Part shown: positions 46,623 to 55,161 of the stretch, piece after piece
Numbering within the stretch: the first letter of the stretch is position 1
Layout: every line of letters starts with the position of its first letter
Assembly (NCBI GenBank): GCA_022402525.1
Contig: JAKRSB010000113.1
Span: 77,361 to 141,360 of the forward strand
Direction of reading: 5' to 3'
Length of the DNA stretch: 64,000 nucleotides
From: Thermosynechococcaceae cyanobacterium MS004
GTDB taxonomy: Bacteria > Cyanobacteriota > Cyanobacteriia > Thermosynechococcales > Thermosynechococcaceae
Notes under the pieces: generated by a model
What the model saw: only the letters and a program-made list of their open reading frames with translations
Databases searched by the model: none
Told to the model about the DNA's origin: nothing
Position numbers and translations under genes: made by a program

Positions 46623-49550
46623 TCAGAGCACCTCCACAATGCCGCGATAGCCGTCCAGCCTCACCCGCTGTCCATCTTGAAAGCGCTGGGTGGCTTGAGC
46701 AATATCCATCACCGCTGGAATGCCGTACTCCCGTGCCACGATCGCGCCGTGGGAGAGCCGCCCCCCCACTTCTGCAATAATGCCGCCAACCTGGGCCAGC
46801 AAAGGCGACCAGCCTGCGTCGGTGTAGGGCACCACTAAAATGGTGTCGCGGGAGAGGGTGTCTGGAAGCTGACGGAGCGATCGCAGGACGCACACGGTAC
46901 CTTCCCGGATACCGGGGCTAGCGCCAATGCCGTGGTAGGCCCCCGGAGTGGCAGGGGCGGGGTCTTGCAAAACAGAGAGCGGGGGCGGGGTACCGTAGAT
47001 CACGGTTGGGACACCCTTGAGCTGCTGGGCAAGCTCGAATTCATGGCGGCGAAGTGGGATCTGCTGCCGGAGTTGTTCAATGATGGGATTGGTATTGGGA
47101 TTAGGAGTGAAATTGGGATTGAGATCCTGCACAGGATTTTGCGCTGAATTCTGAAGGCGTTCCGGATCGCTTTGCGACACCCATTTCCGGAGTTCGGGAA
47201 GGGTGAGAAAGAAGATATCTCCAGGCTGCTGAAACAGGCTTTGGGCAATGCCGTGCTGCTCCAGCGCCAACAGGGTATAGCGGAGCTCTGCCAATAAACG
47301 ACTATAAACTTCAGCCACTCGACCCTTGAGCGCTACCCGCCGCTGAACAACCTTAGCAGCCCAGCTTTGGGTAAATTTTGCGCCGCTGAGGCGAGTAGAG
47401 CCGCTCGCCGGGGTTTCTACAAACCGCTGAAATGCGGCAAAGACGGGCTGAGGATCTTCGCGCCAGGTGGGTACGGCAATATCGGTCGCCACGTCGCTCA
47501 AATATCCGTACTGGTCTAAAAATGATTCGAGGACTCGGTACAGGCCGCTGAATTGTTCGGGACGCCCAGAGTTCCGCTGCTCAATGGCGATCGCCTGGAG
47601 CGATCGCAGCGCGGCAGTTTCGGGTAAAACGGCATTATCTAACTCACTATCTTCAACGCGCCAGAGCTTCTGGCGTAGTGCAGCGCTCAGGGGTGCCAAA
47701 ATGCTAAAAAAAGTCACCTGTTTGAGCGCCTGAAGGAGCTGGTCAATGCGCCCTAGGCAGTCGAGGGGAGAAAGCTGATGGGGTGGCGCTACGGCGATCT
47801 CCGCTAGCAAAGGCTGGATTGACCGATAGCGTTTGTGAAAGGCACTGGGCAGGGTCACTTCTTGACTCAGAAGCTGAAGCAGTCCCGGTAGGGTTTTGAG
47901 CATACCCCCCACGGAAGGCCGGCCCATTGATGCCCCCCGAATTAAAAATTCTAAGCTTTCTGCGGGTAGCCCCATTGCCCGAAAGAGCTGCCCCAAAAGG
48001 GTGGCGTTGAAGTAGGCGTGGCCGTAGTGCAGGGTGGCCAGATTTTCTAGGTTAAAGGCCTGGGCACGCCGTCCTAGAATTTGCGAAAACAAGTCAGCCC
48101 ACACGCCACAGGTGAGGGGATTATTAACTGACCAGGTGAGAGGGCGAATAACTCCTGGAATAACCTCCGCCGCAATCCGGCGCGTCCAGATGGGCAAGAG
48201 GGTGGTGATGGGTCGGGTTTGGAGGATCCACAGGGTTTGCCCGTCAAAAGCCCATTCCATATCTTGAGGGATGCCGTGGTACTTGCCTTCAAGGTCGCGC
48301 ACGGTCTGGGCCACTTGCCGGATCAGTGCTGGCGGCAGCTTGCCTGCCTCCCCCGTAATGGCTAGATCGGCGGCTTGCCCATCCACACCCGCAACTCCGC
48401 TCCCAGGAACACGAACGCTATAGCGCTCTGGCGTGACTTGGCCAGACACCACGTTGGTCGCGGCACCGGGTAATCCTTCGATCGCCACGGCATCCCCATC
48501 GCCAGAGAGCGGGTCGCGGCTAAAGGCAACCCCTGAAAACTGTCCTTGAATTTGGACTTGCACAATCACAGCCATCCCCCCATCGGGGACGCCCCGATCT
48601 TGACGGTACTGGGCGGCAGAGGGGTCGTCATAGCAGTCCTGACACTGGGCGATCGCCCGTCTTAACCCTGCCCGTGACGTGACCTGTAAAAAACTCTGGT
48701 ACTGACCTGCGGCGGAAGCAAAATCAGAATCTTCCCCAATGGCCGAAGACCGCACCACCAAGGGTGCATCGGCAGTCGGGTTGAGTTTGACAATCAACGA
48801 TTCAGCATCATCGCCAGGGGGCAGTACCCAGCCTTGGGGGACGGCGTAGCCCCAGCGCGTAAGCTGGGCAAGCGTTGCGGCCTTTTGCCCTACTTTTTCA
48901 GCTTCTAATGGACGATCAAGAGACATTAACCCTCCCTGCAAAAATTCAAACACGCCCTGGCTATCGGGAGCAGCCTGGGCAGCGGAGAGCGAGAGATCGT
49001 CCGCCATCTGGAAGTAGACCCACCCCAATAGCCCAGCCAGGGCGATCGCCATCAGAGTTTCGGAAATATCTTGCCGCAGAAGGGCGATCGTCATGACCAA
49101 AACAATCAGCGCCAGCCAGCGGCCTGACTTGCGATCGCGCATCAGGCTAAGGCTCCCGCCCGTAATTAAAAACACGCAGAGCGCCACCCGCCAGTCGTAG
49201 GCCGTCACCCCCCAGACGGCATTCGTGGTGCCCGCCCCGCGCCCGATCCAGTAGCGTCCTGCCACTAAAGCAACAATGGCGGCTAGTTCCCAAGTTGGGT
49301 CAGAGGGCAGCCACTGCCTTGCCCCCCAGACGACACCCAAGCCCTTTGCGGCCTCCGCCGCCACGCAGAGTAGACCTGTAATCGTCCCGCCATAGTAAAA
49401 CGCCGCAGAAACCCCAATATTGCGCGTCCCCAACTCAGCAATTTTTTGTCCCGACACCAGGCGCGTAAGCCATCCTGTAATGGGCACCCCACCTATCAGC
49501 GGACAGCCAATGATCAAAAAGAGCCAGCCCCACCCGCTAATCAGGTTCAT
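46623..49550 (-). CDS. PlsY-like domain fused to a PPDK/rifampin phosphotransferase-like protein
   Basis: A 975-residue fusion. Residues 1-195 are a polytopic membrane region aligning with PlsY acyltransferases (GTRNIGVSAAFYYGG where PlsY has GSGNxGATN). The second PlsY motif is AGRYWIGRGAGTT, lacking the usual His and GGKG, so activity is doubtful. Residues about 212-450 form an ATP-grasp PPDK_N domain (VVRSSAIGEDSDFASAAGQY). A middle domain of about 400 residues follows. The C-terminal swivelling domain has GGRLSHGAIVAREYG with phosphohistidine His934. No PEP-synthase TIM barrel is present, as in rifampin phosphotransferase. The substrate is unknown; a membrane or lipid substrate is inference. 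Confidence 0.88.
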   Translation of the reverse strand: MNLISGWGWLFLIIGCPLIGGVPITGWLTRLVSGQKIAELGTRNIGVSAAFYYGGTITGLLCVAAEAAKGLGVVWGARQWLPSDPTWELAAIVALVAGRYWIGRGAGTTNAVWGVTAYDWRVALCVFLITGGSLSLMRDRKSGRWLALIVLVMTIALLRQDISETLMAIALAGLLGWVYFQMADDLSLSAAQAAPDSQGVFEFLQGGLMSLDRPLEAEKVGQKAATLAQLTRWGYAVPQGWVLPPGDDAESLIVKLNPTADAPLVVRSSAIGEDSDFASAAGQYQSFLQVTSRAGLRRAIAQCQDCYDDPSAAQYRQDRGVPDGGMAVIVQVQIQGQFSGVAFSRDPLSGDGDAVAIEGLPGAATNVVSGQVTPERYSVRVPGSGVAGVDGQAADLAITGEAGKLPPALIRQVAQTVRDLEGKYHGIPQDMEWAFDGQTLWILQTRPITTLLPIWTRRIAAEVIPGVIRPLTWSVNNPLTCGVWADLFSQILGRRAQAFNLENLATLHYGHAYFNATLLGQLFRAMGLPAESLEFLIRGASMGRPSVGGMLKTLPGLLQLLSQEVTLPSAFHKRYRSIQPLLAEIAVAPPHQLSPLDCLGRIDQLLQALKQVTFFSILAPLSAALRQKLWRVEDSELDNAVLPETAALRSLQAIAIEQRNSGRPEQFSGLYRVLESFLDQYGYLSDVATDIAVPTWREDPQPVFAAFQRFVETPASGSTRLSGAKFTQSWAAKVVQRRVALKGRVAEVYSRLLAELRYTLLALEQHGIAQSLFQQPGDIFFLTLPELRKWVSQSDPERLQNSAQNPVQDLNPNFTPNPNTNPIIEQLRQQIPLRRHEFELAQQLKGVPTVIYGTPPPLSVLQDPAPATPGAYHGIGASPGIREGTVCVLRSLRQLPDTLSRDTILVVPYTDAGWSPLLAQVGGIIAEVGGRLSHGAIVAREYGIPAVMDIAQATQRFQDGQRVRLDGYRGIVEVL

Positions 49551-49602
49551 GAACCTAACTCCTATGCAAAGAAACCCCAGAAATGCTCAACCCCCCAGAA
49601 AA

Positions 49603-51003
49603 CTAAGACCCAGACTGACGCTGCCAAGACGTAACCGGAGAAATTCTGGGCAAAAAGCCAATCTGGTCGAGCATCATGGCATCAATGCTGGACTGGATAA
49701 TTTGAGCGCCACCAGTCCCAACCCAAGAATTCGCCCAAATCATCCCTCTCACCCTGGCTCCTCCAGCCATTGTGACCTGAGACTGAGGCGCAAATAAAAA
49801 CAAATCTATTGGAGCGCCAGTATTATTACTAATACTGACCGCAGGGCCAGAAGGCGTTGCTGAATAGACATAAATCTGTGCGTTTTCAGGCGATGAGGTG
49901 CCGTCTTGAGCGATCGGTAAAACGGAAGAGTTTCCAGTCAGTGAAACCGTGCCGTGGGCATAAATAATGAGTTTTGAACCTGATGCAACATTAACGGCGC
50001 TGACACTTCCGGCACTGATATTTATATCTCCCTCTACATAAACCAGGTATGTGGCAGGCTGACTGACGTTGCCAACGGTCAAGGTGGAAGTTCCAGATAA
50101 GTTAATTGAGCTAACCCTGTAGCGAGCTATGTTTGCCCCTGGCGCGATGGGTAATACACCCGTGGAATCATTAATAATGTTGCCCGGAAGGCTGGATGTT
50201 GGGGTACCAAAATCTGCCGTGCTTCTGCCCTGCTGAGGCAGGGTTGGGAAAGGCTCTCCAGCGGAGGCTTCATAGCGGTAGGCTGAAGGCGCAAGGGCCG
50301 TGAGCTGACTCACTTGGGTCGTATTGGGCGTACAAGCTGAGTTGCGGATATTGGTATTGAGGACGACCGTTGGTTCGGCGCTGGATGCTCCATCGTTTTG
50401 AACCCAAAGTCCGGGGAGCTGTCCAGCGGTGAGGCGACCATCGTTGACATTAAATTCCACCTTAATTCGCGTGGTGGAAGTGCGGTAAGACTCAGTGCCG
50501 CCCTCCGCATTGACGCGCCCTTCAACAATGAGAGTGCCTGTGCCAAGCTGCGTCCCGGCTGGAGCATTGGTGAAGGCGTAGCTGTGGAGCCGGAACTGCC
50601 CATCTCTCTCTTTTTGCTCTAGGGTCTTTGTTGGATTATCGTCGTCAACGTATTTCCATTGACTGATGGCATAGCCCTGAACCTCGGCTGCAGCAGCAGG
50701 ATTGCAGATTCCTTTCGGCGCTAGATTGGCGTTGGTTGCGGTTTGCCAGGTGGGTGTGGTTACACAGACAGTGCCCGTGGAGCAAAATGTGGCGAGGGGG
50801 CGGGCGCGGTCAAAGAGGGACTGAAACTGCGTAATGCCCGTCTCGGCAGCGGCTAGGCTACGGGCTGTTTCGCGCTGAGCGGTTGCGGTAATTCGGTTTT
50901 GGCTGGATCTTGCCACAACGATGACGCCCAGCAGGATGGCAATTAAGCCCACTCCCATTGCAACGGGCAATACAAATCCCTTTTCTGCGGTGGATGAGTT
51001 CAT
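49603..51003 (-). CDS. PilX-like type IV pilus-related protein
   Basis: A 466-residue protein. The N-terminal hydrophobic helix (after a short charged start, EKGFVLPVAMGVGLIAILLGVIVV) and the following AETGI are typical of PilX-type pseudopilins, although the +5 Glu arrangement is not clear. A large Ser/Thr/Asn-rich domain follows, with beta-helix-like repeats near the C-terminus (DUF7305-like, from memory). It probably belongs to the type IV pilus or a related export machine. The start ATG 51003 is preferred to TTG 51012. The PlsY-like fusion gene follows on the same strand. Confidence 0.75.
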   Translation of the reverse strand: MNSSTAEKGFVLPVAMGVGLIAILLGVIVVARSSQNRITATAQRETARSLAAAETGITQFQSLFDRARPLATFCSTGTVCVTTPTWQTATNANLAPKGICNPAAAAEVQGYAISQWKYVDDDNPTKTLEQKERDGQFRLHSYAFTNAPAGTQLGTGTLIVEGRVNAEGGTESYRTSTTRIKVEFNVNDGRLTAGQLPGLWVQNDGASSAEPTVVLNTNIRNSACTPNTTQVSQLTALAPSAYRYEASAGEPFPTLPQQGRSTADFGTPTSSLPGNIINDSTGVLPIAPGANIARYRVSSINLSGTSTLTVGNVSQPATYLVYVEGDINISAGSVSAVNVASGSKLIIYAHGTVSLTGNSSVLPIAQDGTSSPENAQIYVYSATPSGPAVSISNNTGAPIDLFLFAPQSQVTMAGGARVRGMIWANSWVGTGGAQIIQSSIDAMMLDQIGFLPRISPVTSWQRQSGS

Positions 51004-51087
51004 AGGAAGCAATACCGAAGGCTTGGTCTTGATGAGTCTTGAGATGAGTTTTGAGAACGGGTGCGCTGAGCGATTGAGTCTTAATTG

Positions 51088-51126
51088 CTTAGAGATATTG
51101 TTTAGAGATATTGCCTAGAGATTTCA
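51088..51126. repeat. 13-nt tandem repeat, 3 copies
   Basis: Units of CTTAGAGATATTG upstream of the PilX-like gene; further scattered TTAGAG motifs follow to about 51170. Confidence 0.9.
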
Positions 51127-51236
51127 ATTGATTAGAAGCTTAACCACTTAGAGGTTGAATTGCTTAGAGATCCTGCTGCTAGGCTGACCGTTAAGAGTGA
51201 GCTTATTTTTTAAGCTTATTTAGTTCTATACCGTCA

Positions 51237-51974
51237 TTATCCGTAATAGGGAAGGGCTTCATACCACTCAGGCCGGAATCCTTGCTGCCACTGCTGCCAG
51301 CCAAACCCTAGAAGGGTTGTTCCGAGAGAGGGCTGAAGATCGGGTGCTGTGGGGTTTTCTAGAGAATTGGAGGTATGGGTATCGAGCTTCAGGTGCATCT
51401 GAATCGATCGCCCAGGGATTGATCGCCCAGCAATCGATCGCCCAACTTCAGCGAGGGTTTGATTCCAGGCTTCTAGAGTGACGAGCTGATCGGGCATTAG
51501 GGCAGTAAGGGTGCCGGCCTGCTGGCAGACTTCGTAGACCGCACCATAGGTGTAGCCTAGCCGACCTGGCTGACTGACGGCTACAGTCCAGCGATCGCGA
51601 ATCTCTAGCTTGATAGCCTCTCTCCAGGCAGCGATCGCTAAATTTGACACCCCAAACAGGGGCACTTTGAGCTGCTGGGCCAAGGTTCTGGCCGTCACTA
51701 GGCCGATGCGGGTTCCTGTAAAGCTTCCGGGCCCTTTTAAGACCAAAATCCAGGCGAGGTCAGTCCAGCGCTGCGGCGCGATAAACTCACGCAGGAGAGG
51801 GTGGAGCTGAGCCGAAATTTCGCGGTCTAGGTTCCAGGTCTGATCGCGATAGACACCCTCGACAGAACCCAAGGCTAAAGTCAGAATGGGACTGCTGGTG
51901 TCAATGGCCAAACCCAAGGACTGCGATCGCAATCCATCGGAATTGCCCTGAGGTTCAATTGCCCTGAGATTCAT
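51237..51974 (-). CDS. tsaB: tRNA threonylcarbamoyladenosine protein TsaB
   Basis: A 245-residue ASKHA-fold protein. The N-terminal phosphate-binding-like motif LAIDTSSPILTLAL and the ILVLKGPGSFTGTRIGL stretch are diagnostic. TsaB forms the t6A complex with TsaD and TsaE, modifying A37 of ANN-decoding tRNAs. A loop near the C-terminus is written by a 15-nt repeat (Gly-Arg-Ser-Ile). The start is ATG 51974; the upstream region is also repetitive. Confidence 0.93.
   Translation of the reverse strand: MNLRAIEPQGNSDGLRSQSLGLAIDTSSPILTLALGSVEGVYRDQTWNLDREISAQLHPLLREFIAPQRWTDLAWILVLKGPGSFTGTRIGLVTARTLAQQLKVPLFGVSNLAIAAWREAIKLEIRDRWTVAVSQPGRLGYTYGAVYEVCQQAGTLTALMPDQLVTLEAWNQTLAEVGRSIAGRSIPGRSIQMHLKLDTHTSNSLENPTAPDLQPSLGTTLLGFGWQQWQQGFRPEWYEALPYYG
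51401..51445. repeat. 15-nt tandem repeat, 3 copies, coding
   Basis: Units of GAATCGATCGCCCAG in tsaB, encoding the Gly-Arg-Ser-Ile loop. The unit contains CGATCG, the core of HIP1. Confidence 0.92.
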
Positions 51975-52125
51975 TTGGTTTCATTTGATTTCATTAAAAT
52001 TAGCGGCCTGGAATCTAGCTTTATTAAGAATTCATTAATTTAGGGTCTTCCCCTACTAAGATTTATGTAGCTGATTTAATCAGCTTCAATTCACCTAGAG
52101 ATCCGCTGAGCGGTGCAGCATCTGC

Positions 52126-53289
52126 ATGGGACTATTGTCTGAAAACCTATTTGACTCTGCCCCTGAGGCTGAAGATAGCCTACAGCTTTTACTGTTTGCA
52201 GATAAGCGCTCTAGCTCTATTGAACAGCTTCGCCAGGTTCAGGATTTTCTCGAAACGCTCCGCTCTGGATGTACCTTTGATCTCCAAGTCATCGACATTG
52301 AAGACCAGCCTTACCTCGCAGAATACTTTAAGCTCATCGCCACCCCTGCTCTTATTAAAGTGCATCCTGAGCCTCGACAGGTTTTAGCAGGCAATAACTT
52401 GGTCGCGCAGCTCACAGAGTGCTGGCCGCGCTGGCTAGAACTGCTGCCAACAGCATCCCAGCCGTCTTCAGATCAGTCATCTCCTGCTAAGGCATCTCTG
52501 GCCCATTCCGTTGAGGTGATGAAGCTGCGAGATGAAGTTTTTCAACTGCGCCAAGAAAATGAAGAGCGTGCAGAACAGCTTTTGTTTAAGGATCGCATCA
52601 TTGCCATGCTGGCCCACGACCTGCGTAACCCCGTCACCGCCGTGGCGATCGCCTTAGAAACCCTAGAGGGGCAGTGGTCTCTAGACCCTAGCGATCAGGT
52701 GGGGTTACCCCCAGAAAAAATGATGCGGCTCGCACACCATGCGCGATCGCAGATGCAGGTCATTGAGCGCATGATTACAAACCTGCTGGATGCCTCCCAC
52801 GGGAAGGGCGTTGCCCTCTCCATACGCCCTCGCAAGTTAGATTTTGCCGAGCTATGTGAATCGGTACTGACCAATATCCAACCCAATATCAGCGCCAAAT
52901 CCCAGCAGATTAAGGTGGATGTGCCGTCAGATTTACCGTACATTCACGCCGATAGCGATCATATTCGGCAGGTACTGGTCAATCTTCTTGAAAACGCTAT
53001 TAAATATACCCCTGAAGGTGGCTACATCCAGCTTGCGGCGCTCCATCGCACCACCCAAAAAATCCAGGTCAGCATTTGTGACGACGGGCCGGGGATTCCT
53101 GAAGCGAAGCAAAAGTTCATTTTTCAAGAGTCGTTTCGCCTAGAGCGGGATGAAAACACCGCCGGATATGGCATTGGGCTAGCGCTCTGCCAGCGCATTG
53201 TCCGAGGACATTATGGACAAATCTGGGTGGAGTCTACACCCGGCAAGGGAAGCTGCTTTCAATTTACCCTTCCTGTCTATCGCGCCTAG
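52126..53289 (+). CDS. sasA: circadian output histidine kinase SasA
   Basis: The 387-residue protein has an N-terminal KaiB-like thioredoxin-fold domain (about 18-105, LQLLLFADKRSSSIEQLRQV). A coiled coil leads to the HisKA domain with the phosphorylated His164 in LAHDLRNP. The HATPase_c domain has N, G1 (DDGPGIP) and G2 (GYGIGLAL) boxes. SasA binds KaiC through the KaiB-like domain and phosphorylates RpaA to set circadian gene expression. Length is normal. No kai genes are in the window. Confidence 0.96.
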   Translation: MGLLSENLFDSAPEAEDSLQLLLFADKRSSSIEQLRQVQDFLETLRSGCTFDLQVIDIEDQPYLAEYFKLIATPALIKVHPEPRQVLAGNNLVAQLTECWPRWLELLPTASQPSSDQSSPAKASLAHSVEVMKLRDEVFQLRQENEERAEQLLFKDRIIAMLAHDLRNPVTAVAIALETLEGQWSLDPSDQVGLPPEKMMRLAHHARSQMQVIERMITNLLDASHGKGVALSIRPRKLDFAELCESVLTNIQPNISAKSQQIKVDVPSDLPYIHADSDHIRQVLVNLLENAIKYTPEGGYIQLAALHRTTQKIQVSICDDGPGIPEAKQKFIFQESFRLERDENTAGYGIGLALCQRIVRGHYGQIWVESTPGKGSCFQFTLPVYRA

Positions 53290-53617
53290 CTAAATCATCA
53301 TTTCGGCAGATTCGCAGGTTCAGTTATTGAGAGAAGTCTTGCAAGGTATTCATTCGCCGGGACAAGAGTATCCAGATTCATAAAACACAGACTCGTAAAA
53401 CACAGATCCGTAAAACACAGATTCGTAAAACATCCGTAAAACCTTAGTCATAAAAATTCACGGATTGAGGAGATAGATTGAAGCGATAGCGTAGTAGGCT
53501 AAGTTCAAATGCTTCATCTGTAGATTTGGTGGCTGTAAGCTTAGCCATTGCAAGCTTATGCTCTAAAGTCTGCACCTATTTATAGCGTAATTGGCACATT
53601 ATTAAGGGATAAGACCC
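53290..53617. other. psaE upstream region
   Basis: 328 nt containing a 15-nt repeat array, followed by the probable psaE promoter and leader. A second small duplication (GTAAGCTTAGCC / GCAAGCTTATG) is near 53536-53560. No gene is visible. Confidence 0.6.
53380..53442. repeat. 15-nt tandem repeat, 3 full and 2 partial copies
   Basis: Units of GTAAAACACAGATCC, the last two truncated, about 90 nt downstream of sasA. Confidence 0.93.
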
Positions 53618-53848
53618 ATGGTTCAACGCGGTTCTAAAGTAAAAATTCTCCGTCCAGAATCTTACTGGTACAACGAAGTGGGCACGGTGGCCTCTGTGGA
53701 TCAAAGCGGCATCAAGTATCCCGTGATTGTGCGCTTTGAGACGGTCAACTATAGTGGGCTCAGCGGCAGTGCAGGGGGTATCAATACCAATAACTTTGGC
53801 CTGCATGAAGTCAAAGAAGTGGAGGCTCCCAAGGCCAAGGCTAAGTAA
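53618..53848 (+). CDS. psaE: photosystem I subunit IV
   Basis: PsaE is a 76-residue SH3-like subunit on the stromal side of photosystem I that helps dock ferredoxin. The protein begins [19 protein letters not shown] and keeps the conserved [14 protein letters not shown] core. A Lys/Ala tail follows. The ATG at 53618 has AAGGGAT about 8 nt upstream. A strong terminator follows at 53974. Confidence 0.98.
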   Translation: MVQRGSKVKILRPESYWYNEVGTVASVDQSGIKYPVIVRFETVNYSGLSGSAGGINTNNFGLHEVKEVEAPKAKAK

Positions 53849-53973
53849 GAGGCTCCGTCAGGAACTCAGGAAAGGCCTCAGGAAGCTCAGGTTCATAGAT
53901 TCCTAAATTTATCGGCTATTTCGTGGACGATTTTTAAAAATCGAAGGCTACGATCTAGCTAAGGTCTAACCTC

Positions 53974-54019
53974 AAAAAAGCTTGGAGGAGTTTAAGGTAA
54001 ACTCTTTCAAGCTTTTTTT
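53974..54019 (+). terminator. terminator downstream of psaE
   Basis: The perfect 11-bp arms AAAAAAGCTTG and CAAGCTTTTTT (53974-53984, 54008-54018) enclose a 23-nt loop that itself contains GTTTA/TAAAC-like pairing. The right arm ends in a T run, a good Rho-independent signal. It lies 125 nt past the psaE stop. Confidence 0.85.
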
Positions 54020-54020
54020 A

Positions 54021-54165
54021 ACGGGAGTTCGACAAAAAACAACCGCCCCTCATCCTCCCGTCCTCCTTCCTAGGGAAAAGGAGGGGCAATGAAAAATCAA
54101 CCTTCTTAAGCCCCTCGCCTTTGGGAGAGGGGTTTGGGGCTTTAAGTGCATCATCGAACTCACGT
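54021..54165. mobile_element. MITE-like element, copy B
   Basis: A 145-nt relative of the 41763-41929 element. The left end ACGGGAGTTCGA has one mismatch to the inverted right end TCGAACTCACGT. The interior shares the CATCCTCC, GCCTTTGGGAGAGGGG and AAGTGCATCATCG blocks but has small deletions, and the central palindrome (54062-54084) is imperfect. Flanks are T-rich and only partly match (6 of 8). It is inserted between the psaE terminator and mutM, with its end 60 nt before the mutM start. Confidence 0.8.
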
Positions 54166-54225
54166 TTTTTAGCTTTTTTTAGCGCAACATTCTTTTATTC
54201 ACCTCAAGGTTCTCCCCCTAAAACT

Positions 54226-55143
54226 GTGCCGGAACTCCCTGAAGTTGAGACTGTGCGGATTGGCCTATCTCAAACAACCTGCGATCGCCTGATTACCAAA
54301 GTAGAGGTTTTGCTGGATCGCATGATTGCCTCCCCTGCGCCTCTAGCCTTTCAGCAAGGTCTTGAAGGGACGTTCATTTCAGGCTGGTCGCGGCGCGGCA
54401 AGTACTTATTGGCAAAGCTGATGCGTCCCTCTGTCGAGCATAGTCTTGCCCCCCAATCAGGCTGGGAAGCCGGCTGGATAGGAGTTCATCTGCGGATGAG
54501 TGGGCAGCTCCTTTGGATGGATAGCGCTGAGCCGCTCCATAAACATACGCGGGTGCGGCTGCATTTTGCGAAGAACCCAGCGCAAAAGAGTCGGAAGAAG
54601 CCAGAGCCAACTGATCTCGATCGAGAGCTACGATTCGTTGACCAGCGGACGTTTGGGCAAATGTGGTGGATTCCGCCTGACCAAGACCCCAATCAAGTGA
54701 TGGGGGGCATGGGTGCCCTCGGCCCAGAGCCCCTCTCTCCAGAATTTTCACTAGCGTACCTGCAAGCCCTTTGTGCAAAACGCGATCGCCCGATTAAGAC
54801 GCTGCTGCTGGATCAAACCCTCATTGCGGGGCTGGGCAATATCTATGTCGATGAGGCGCTTTTTTTGGGCGGGCTGCTCCCCACTCGCCCCTGCCGCAGC
54901 CTGACTACCCCTGAGGTGGAGCGTCTCCACGGGGCCATTGAGTCCGTAATTCAACAGGCCCTTACCCAAGGAGGCACCACCTTTAGCGACTTCCGGCAGG
55001 TGTCTGGCGTTAACGGTAACTATGGGGCGATCGCCTGGGTGTATGGCCGTGCAGGAGAACCTTGTCGTCACTGCCAGACCCCCTTGGCAAAAATGCGGCT
55101 CGCCGGACGCTCCTGTCATTTTTGCCCCCAGTGTCAGGGGTGA
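54226..55143 (+). CDS. mutM: formamidopyrimidine-DNA glycosylase
   Basis: The 305-residue Fpg/MutM removes 8-oxoguanine and ring-opened purines. The start is GTG 54226, so the protein begins (M)PELPEVETVR with the catalytic N-terminal Pro. The C-terminal zinc finger has CRHC and CPQC. The H2TH helix with QTLIAGLGNIYVDEALF-like sequence is intact. An insert of about 20 residues (RKKPEPTDLDRE region) is longer than in E. coli. The frame is open upstream to 54121 through the MITE-like element but this is not coding. Confidence 0.96.
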   Translation: MPELPEVETVRIGLSQTTCDRLITKVEVLLDRMIASPAPLAFQQGLEGTFISGWSRRGKYLLAKLMRPSVEHSLAPQSGWEAGWIGVHLRMSGQLLWMDSAEPLHKHTRVRLHFAKNPAQKSRKKPEPTDLDRELRFVDQRTFGQMWWIPPDQDPNQVMGGMGALGPEPLSPEFSLAYLQALCAKRDRPIKTLLLDQTLIAGLGNIYVDEALFLGGLLPTRPCRSLTTPEVERLHGAIESVIQQALTQGGTTFSDFRQVSGVNGNYGAIAWVYGRAGEPCRHCQTPLAKMRLAGRSCHFCPQCQG

Positions 55144-55161
55144 TTGGTGTAGATTGGAGAA

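Noticed and set aside
54121..54225. N-terminal extension of MutM
   Set aside because: The frame runs through the MITE-like element. The catalytic Pro must follow the initiator directly, so GTG 54226 is the start.
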